Positions 12,819-16,084 of a DNA stretch of 16,084 nucleotides are shown here, piece after piece. Numbering within the stretch: position 1 is the first letter of the stretch; the number at the start of each line of letters is the position of its first letter. The stretch is from assembly GCA_905234575.1 (NCBI GenBank), contig CAJOIG010000052.1, positions 1-16,084 on the forward strand, in the 5' to 3' direction. This stretch comes from an uncultured Oscillospiraceae bacterium. GTDB taxonomy: Bacteria; Bacillota; Clostridia; Oscillospirales; Oscillospiraceae. Under the pieces are notes generated by a model. The model worked only from the letters and a program-made list of their open reading frames with translations, ran no database searches and had not been told where the DNA came from. Both the position numbers and the translations under genes were made by a program.

Positions 12819-13172
12819 TCAGTCCATGTTCATGGAATCGATGTATACGTCCACCTGGTTCACGATGACCCCGGTGGCGGCGGTGACCTTGTAGCTCACC
12901 TCGGACATGATGCTCTCGCTGAGGGCCGTGAGGTTCACGCCGTGGTCCACCACGATGTGCAGCTCCACCGCGACGGAGCCGTCGTCGCCGTAGTGCACGC
13001 TGACGCCCTTGGACATGGATTCCCGCCGGAGGAGCTGCCATACGCCGCTGTCCTTCGACTGGCTCGCCATACCCTTGACGCCGAAGCAGCTCGACGCCGC
13101 GTCGCCGACGATGTTCGAAAAAACGTCGTTCGCAATGTCGATGACGCCCTTCTCGCTTGTCTTCATTAACAA
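12819..13172 (-). CDS. Asp23/Gls24 family protein (YloU-like)
   Basis: A small protein of about 117 residues in the Asp23/Gls24 (alkaline shock/envelope stress) family; the cellular role of the YloU branch next to fakA is not well known. It has the family pattern: GVIDIANDVFSNIVGDAASSCFGVKGMA at the start, SMSKGVSVHYGDDGSVAVELHIVVDHGVNL in the middle and the closing VIVNQVDVYID. The start is uncertain. The strong AAAGGAGGT at 13189-13180 suits TTG 13172 (spacing about seven); ATG 13166 gives a more usual N-terminus (MKTSEKGVIDI) but with spacing of about 13; TTG 13178 is too close. It is the first gene of a two-gene unit with fakA, with no terminator between them. Confidence 0.9.
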   Translation of the reverse strand: MLMKTSEKGVIDIANDVFSNIVGDAASSCFGVKGMASQSKDSGVWQLLRRESMSKGVSVHYGDDGSVAVELHIVVDHGVNLTALSESIMSEVSYKVTAATGVIVNQVDVYIDSMNMD

Positions 13173-13231
13173 GGCCAAGACCTCCTTTTGTGATCGCGCT
13201 GCTGTAAGATCATTATGGACATACGCAGTGT

Positions 13232-13260
13232 ATTATACCGCATTTCCCAAAACTATACAA
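13232..13260 (-). promoter_or_regulatory. Promoter of the asp23-like/fakA unit
   Basis: On the minus strand, TTGTAT (13260-13255), a 17-base spacer and a perfect TATAAT (13237-13232). The predicted start is near 13225, about 50 bases before the start codon. Confidence 0.65.
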
Positions 13261-13301
13261 GAAAAACTTTTGTTTGGTTTATTTGTAAAAGTATTTTCGT
13301 C

Positions 13302-13323
13302 GGAAGCGCAAAATACCGCTTCC
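13302..13323. promoter_or_regulatory. Inverted repeat GGAAGCG-N8-CGCTTCC upstream of nifJ
   Basis: Perfect 7-bp arms (13302-13308 and 13317-13323), the right arm overlapping the proposed -35 box of nifJ. It could be an operator. On the minus strand the stem is followed only by GACGAAAATACTTTT, a poor terminator tail. Confidence 0.35.
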
Positions 13324-13348
13324 CAAGCCCGGGGGTTTATGATACAAT
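13320..13348 (+). promoter_or_regulatory. Promoter of nifJ (extended -10)
   Basis: A weak TTCCCA (13320-13325), a 17-base spacer ending in TGA, and TACAAT (13343-13348), which makes a TGnTACAAT extended -10. The predicted start is near 13355, about 50 bases before the ATG. Confidence 0.55.
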
Positions 13349-13406
13349 GTGCAACAGAATGGCATGATTAGGGCCTTCATTCTTATCGCAAAGGAGATAT
13401 GTGTCT

Positions 13407-16084
13407 ATGACCCGTTCCAAGAAGACCATGGACGGCAACAACGCCGCCGCTCATGTGTCCTACGCGTTTACCGAAGTCGCGGCCATCTACCCCATCACTC
13501 CGTCGAGCCCGATGGCGGACTATGTGGATCAGTGGGCCGCCGCCGGGCAGAAGAACCTGTTCGGCACCACCGTCAAGGTGCAGGAGATGCAGGCGGAGTC
13601 CGGCGCGGCCGGCGCCGTCCACGGCAGCCTGAACGCCGGCGCCCTCACGACGACCTACACCGCCTCCCAGGGCCTGCTGCTCATGATCCCGAACATGTAC
13701 AAGATCGCCGGCGAGCTCCTGCCGACCGTCTTCCATGTCACGGCCCGCACCGTTGCGACCCATTCCCTGTCCATCTTCGGCGACCACTCCGACGTCTACG
13801 CCTGCCGTCAGACCGGCTTCGCGATGCTCGCGGAGACCAACACCCAGGAGGTCATGGACCTGTCTCCCGTGGCGCATCTCGCCGCGCTGAAGGGCCGGGT
13901 CCCGTTCGTGAACTTCTTCGACGGCTTCCGCACCTCCCACGAGCTGCAGAAGATCGAGGTCTGGGACTATGAGGACCTCCGCGACATGCTCGACATGAAG
14001 GACGTTGAGGCCTTCCGCGCCCGCGCCCTGAACCCCGAGCGCCCCATCATGCGCGGCTCCCACGAGAACGGCGACATCTTCTTCCAGCACCGCGAGGCGG
14101 CGAACACCTACTACAACGCCCTGCCCGCCATCGTCCAGGACTGCATGGACAAGGTCAACGCCAAGCTCGGCACCGACTATAAGCTCTTCAACTACTACGG
14201 CGCTCCCGACGCCGAGCGCGTCATCGTCGCCATGGGCTCCGTCTGCGACGTGGCCGAGGAGGTCATCGACTTCCTGACCGCCCAGGGCGAGAAGGTCGGC
14301 CTCGTGAAGGTCCGCCTGTACCGTCCGTTCGCCGCGGACAAGCTCCTTGAGGCCATCCCCGCCACCTGCAGGAAGCTCGCGGTCCTCGACCGCACCAAGG
14401 AGCCCGGCGCCCAGGGCGAGCCCCTGTACATGGACGTCGTGACCGCTCTCGCCACCGCGGGCCGCGGCGGCATCCAGGTCGTCGGCGGCCGCTACGGCCT
14501 CGCCTCCAAGGACACCACCCCCGCCAGCATCTTCGCGGTGTATAAGGAGCTCAAGAAGGACGAACCCAAGCGCCAGTTCACCGTCGGCATCGTGGACGAC
14601 GTGACGAACCTCTCCCTCGAGGAGGAGCCCGCCCCCGATACCGCGCCCGCCGGTACCATCCAGTGCAAGTTCTGGGGCCTTGGCGGCGACGGCACCGTCG
14701 GCGCGAACAAGAACTCCATCAAGATCATCGGCGACTACACCGACAAGTTCGTCCAGGCCTACTTCCAGTACGACTCCAAGAAGACCGGCGGCGTCACCAT
14801 CAGCCACCTGCGCTTCGGCGACAGCCCCATCAAGAGCCCGTACTACATCTCCAAGGCCGACTTCGTCGCCTGCCACAACCCGTCCTATGTGGACAAAGGC
14901 TTCAAGATGGTGCAGGACGTGAAGCCCGGCGGCGTCTTCCTCATCAACTGCCAGTGGAAGCCCGAGGAGCTCGACAAGCACCTCGACGGCGCCGCCCGCC
15001 GCTACATCGCGAAGAACAATATCCAGCTCTACACCATCAACGCCATCGACCTCGCCATCGAGATCGGCATGGGCAAGCGCACGAACACCATCCTCCAGTC
15101 CGCGTTCTTCGCCCTGGCAAAGGTCATGCCCGCGGAGGAGGCCATCCAGCACATGAAGGAGGCCGCCACGAAGTCCTACCGCAAGAAGGGCCAGGACATC
15201 GTGGACATGAACCACAAGGCCATCGACCTCGGCGCGAACGCCTTCGTGAAGATCGACGTGCCCGCCGCCTGGGCGGACGCCGCCGACACCCCCGATCCCG
15301 AGGTCCATCCCGACCGGCCCGAGGTCATGAAGATGGTCGAGACCATCCTGAACCCCGTGGACAAGATGGACGGCGACAGCTTGCCCGTCTCCGCCTTCGC
15401 CGATCATGTGGACGGCACCTTCTTCCTCGGCGCCTCCGCCCATGAGAAGCGCGGCGTCGCGGTCACCGTGCCCCGCTGGGACAGCTCCAAGTGCATCCAG
15501 TGCAACCAGTGCGCCTTCGTCTGCCCCCACGCCACCATCCGTCCCTTCGCCCTGACCGAGGACGAGGCCGCGAAGGCCCCCAAGGCCGCGAAGATCGTCG
15601 ACTGGAAGGCCGGCAAGGGCAAGGGCGTCTACAAGTTCACTATGGCGGTCAGCCCGCTCGACTGCATGGGCTGCGGCGTCTGCGTCGGCGTCTGCCCGAC
15701 GAAGGCCATCGCCATGGTCGGCCGCGAGGAGGAGCAGGCCCAGGAGGCCGTCTGGAACTACATGGTGGACGAGGTCTCCCCGAAGGAGGAGCTCTTCGAC
15801 CTGTCCGTCAAGGGCAGCCAGTTCCACCAGCCGCTGCTTGAGTTCTCCGGCTCCTGCGCCGGCTGCGCCGAGACGAGCTACGCCCGCCTCGTGACCCAGG
15901 TCTGCGGCGACCACATGTACATCGCGAACGCTACCGGCTGCTCCTCCATCTGGGGCGGTCCGGCCGCCACGAGCCCCTACACCCGCACCAAGGAGGGCCG
16001 CGGTCCCGCGTGGGCCAACTCCCTGTTCGAGGACAACGCGGAGTTCGGCCTCGGTATGTATCTCGGCCAGAAGACCATCCGCGA
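13407..16084 (+). CDS. nifJ: Pyruvate:ferredoxin (flavodoxin) oxidoreductase, 3' end cut by window
   Basis: Oxidises pyruvate with CoA to acetyl-CoA and CO2 and reduces ferredoxin, a central step in anaerobic metabolism. The frame is open from the ATG (AAAGGAGA nine bases upstream) to the window end, about 892 of the usual roughly 1,170-1,190 residues. Domain order is that of the single-chain enzyme: YPITPSSPMADYVD in the N-terminal thiamine-diphosphate-associated domain, the THSLSIFGDHSDVYACRQTGF region, and domain II up to about 410. Next come the gamma-type domain (FWGLGGDGTVGANKNSIKII), then a two-cluster ferredoxin domain with CIQCNQCAFVCP (Cys696, 699, 702, 706) and CMGCGVCVGVCP (Cys753, 756, 759, 763). 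GSCAGCAE (Cys817, 820) starts the cofactor domain that holds the third cluster, followed by NATGCSSIWGG. No frameshift is seen. Confidence 0.97.
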   Translation, partial: MTRSKKTMDGNNAAAHVSYAFTEVAAIYPITPSSPMADYVDQWAAAGQKNLFGTTVKVQEMQAESGAAGAVHGSLNAGALTTTYTASQGLLLMIPNMYKIAGELLPTVFHVTARTVATHSLSIFGDHSDVYACRQTGFAMLAETNTQEVMDLSPVAHLAALKGRVPFVNFFDGFRTSHELQKIEVWDYEDLRDMLDMKDVEAFRARALNPERPIMRGSHENGDIFFQHREAANTYYNALPAIVQDCMDKVNAKLGTDYKLFNYYGAPDAERVIVAMGSVCDVAEEVIDFLTAQGEKVGLVKVRLYRPFAADKLLEAIPATCRKLAVLDRTKEPGAQGEPLYMDVVTALATAGRGGIQVVGGRYGLASKDTTPASIFAVYKELKKDEPKRQFTVGIVDDVTNLSLEEEPAPDTAPAGTIQCKFWGLGGDGTVGANKNSIKIIGDYTDKFVQAYFQYDSKKTGGVTISHLRFGDSPIKSPYYISKADFVACHNPSYVDKGFKMVQDVKPGGVFLINCQWKPEELDKHLDGAARRYIAKNNIQLYTINAIDLAIEIGMGKRTNTILQSAFFALAKVMPAEEAIQHMKEAATKSYRKKGQDIVDMNHKAIDLGANAFVKIDVPAAWADAADTPDPEVHPDRPEVMKMVETILNPVDKMDGDSLPVSAFADHVDGTFFLGASAHEKRGVAVTVPRWDSSKCIQCNQCAFVCPHATIRPFALTEDEAAKAPKAAKIVDWKAGKGKGVYKFTMAVSPLDCMGCGVCVGVCPTKAIAMVGREEEQAQEAVWNYMVDEVSPKEELFDLSVKGSQFHQPLLEFSGSCAGCAETSYARLVTQVCGDHMYIANATGCSSIWGGPAATSPYTRTKEGRGPAWANSLFEDNAEFGLGMYLGQKTIR

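Noticed and set aside
11256..13169. Long plus-strand open frame opposite fakA and the Asp23-like gene
   Set aside because: Antisense shadow; both minus-strand genes have clear motifs and ribosome sites.
13383..15914. 843-codon minus-strand open frame opposite nifJ
   Set aside because: nifJ on the plus strand is unmistakable, with all cluster cysteines. The antisense translation is Val/Leu/Gly/Asp-rich and matches nothing I recognise.
1..16084. CRISPR arrays, tRNA or rRNA genes, insertion sequences, defence systems
   Set aside because: No regularly spaced repeats, tRNA- or rRNA-like sequence, transposase or defence-type proteins were seen on either strand.

Overview
The window looks like a chromosomal piece of a GC-rich member of the Clostridia (Firmicutes), most likely an Oscillospiraceae-type anaerobe. 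This rests on strong AGGAGG ribosome sites with some TTG starts, A/T-rich consensus sigma-A promoters between GC-rich genes, the Firmicutes infC-rpmI-rplT operon with an attenuator leader, the asp23-like/fakA pair, and a pyruvate:ferredoxin oxidoreductase. The assignment comes from gene content and style only. No phage, transposon, CRISPR, tRNA or rRNA is visible.

Layout. (1) 1-1407 (+): the 3' part of a secreted beta-helix, carbohydrate-binding (Cthe_2159-type) gene, split into two frames at a 5-bp tandem duplication. (2) 1536-3017 (-): glycogen synthase glgA with a clear promoter and terminator. (3) 3151-3756 (-): a small protein with two SSB-like OB folds. A near-consensus promoter beside the glgA promoter points into it antisense. 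(4) 3859-4521 (+): deoC. (5) 4518-5954 (+): infC-rpmI-rplT. Its promoter -35 box overlaps the deoC stop codon, a leader carries mutually exclusive hairpins (L20-type attenuator), infC probably starts at a rare AUA codon, and the operon ends at a good terminator. (6) 5965-6864 (-): a LysR regulator, divergent from (7) 7069-10341 (+): a TRAP transporter in the unusual order dctM-dctP-dctQ, with dctQ frameshifted near its 3' end. (8) 10390-11034 (+): a cytidylate-kinase-like protein. (9) 13172-11103 (-): an Asp23/Gls24 protein followed by fatty acid kinase FakA. (10) 13407 to the window end (+): nifJ, cut off by the window edge.

How the parts fit. The LysR regulator, its shared promoter region and the TRAP genes form one uptake module for an unknown organic acid. 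A perfect 18-bp palindrome at the TRAP transcription start suggests a further repressor. IF3/L35/L20 are an autoregulated translation operon. GlgA (storage), DeoC (deoxyribose phosphate breakdown to acetaldehyde and glyceraldehyde-3-phosphate) and NifJ (pyruvate to acetyl-CoA and reduced ferredoxin) belong to central anaerobic carbon metabolism.

No clearly new multi-gene system is visible. The points most worth checking are regulatory: the infC leader and AUA start, the TRAP operator palindrome, the antisense promoter over the OB-fold gene, and the two frameshifts that both lie at 5-bp tandem repeats.
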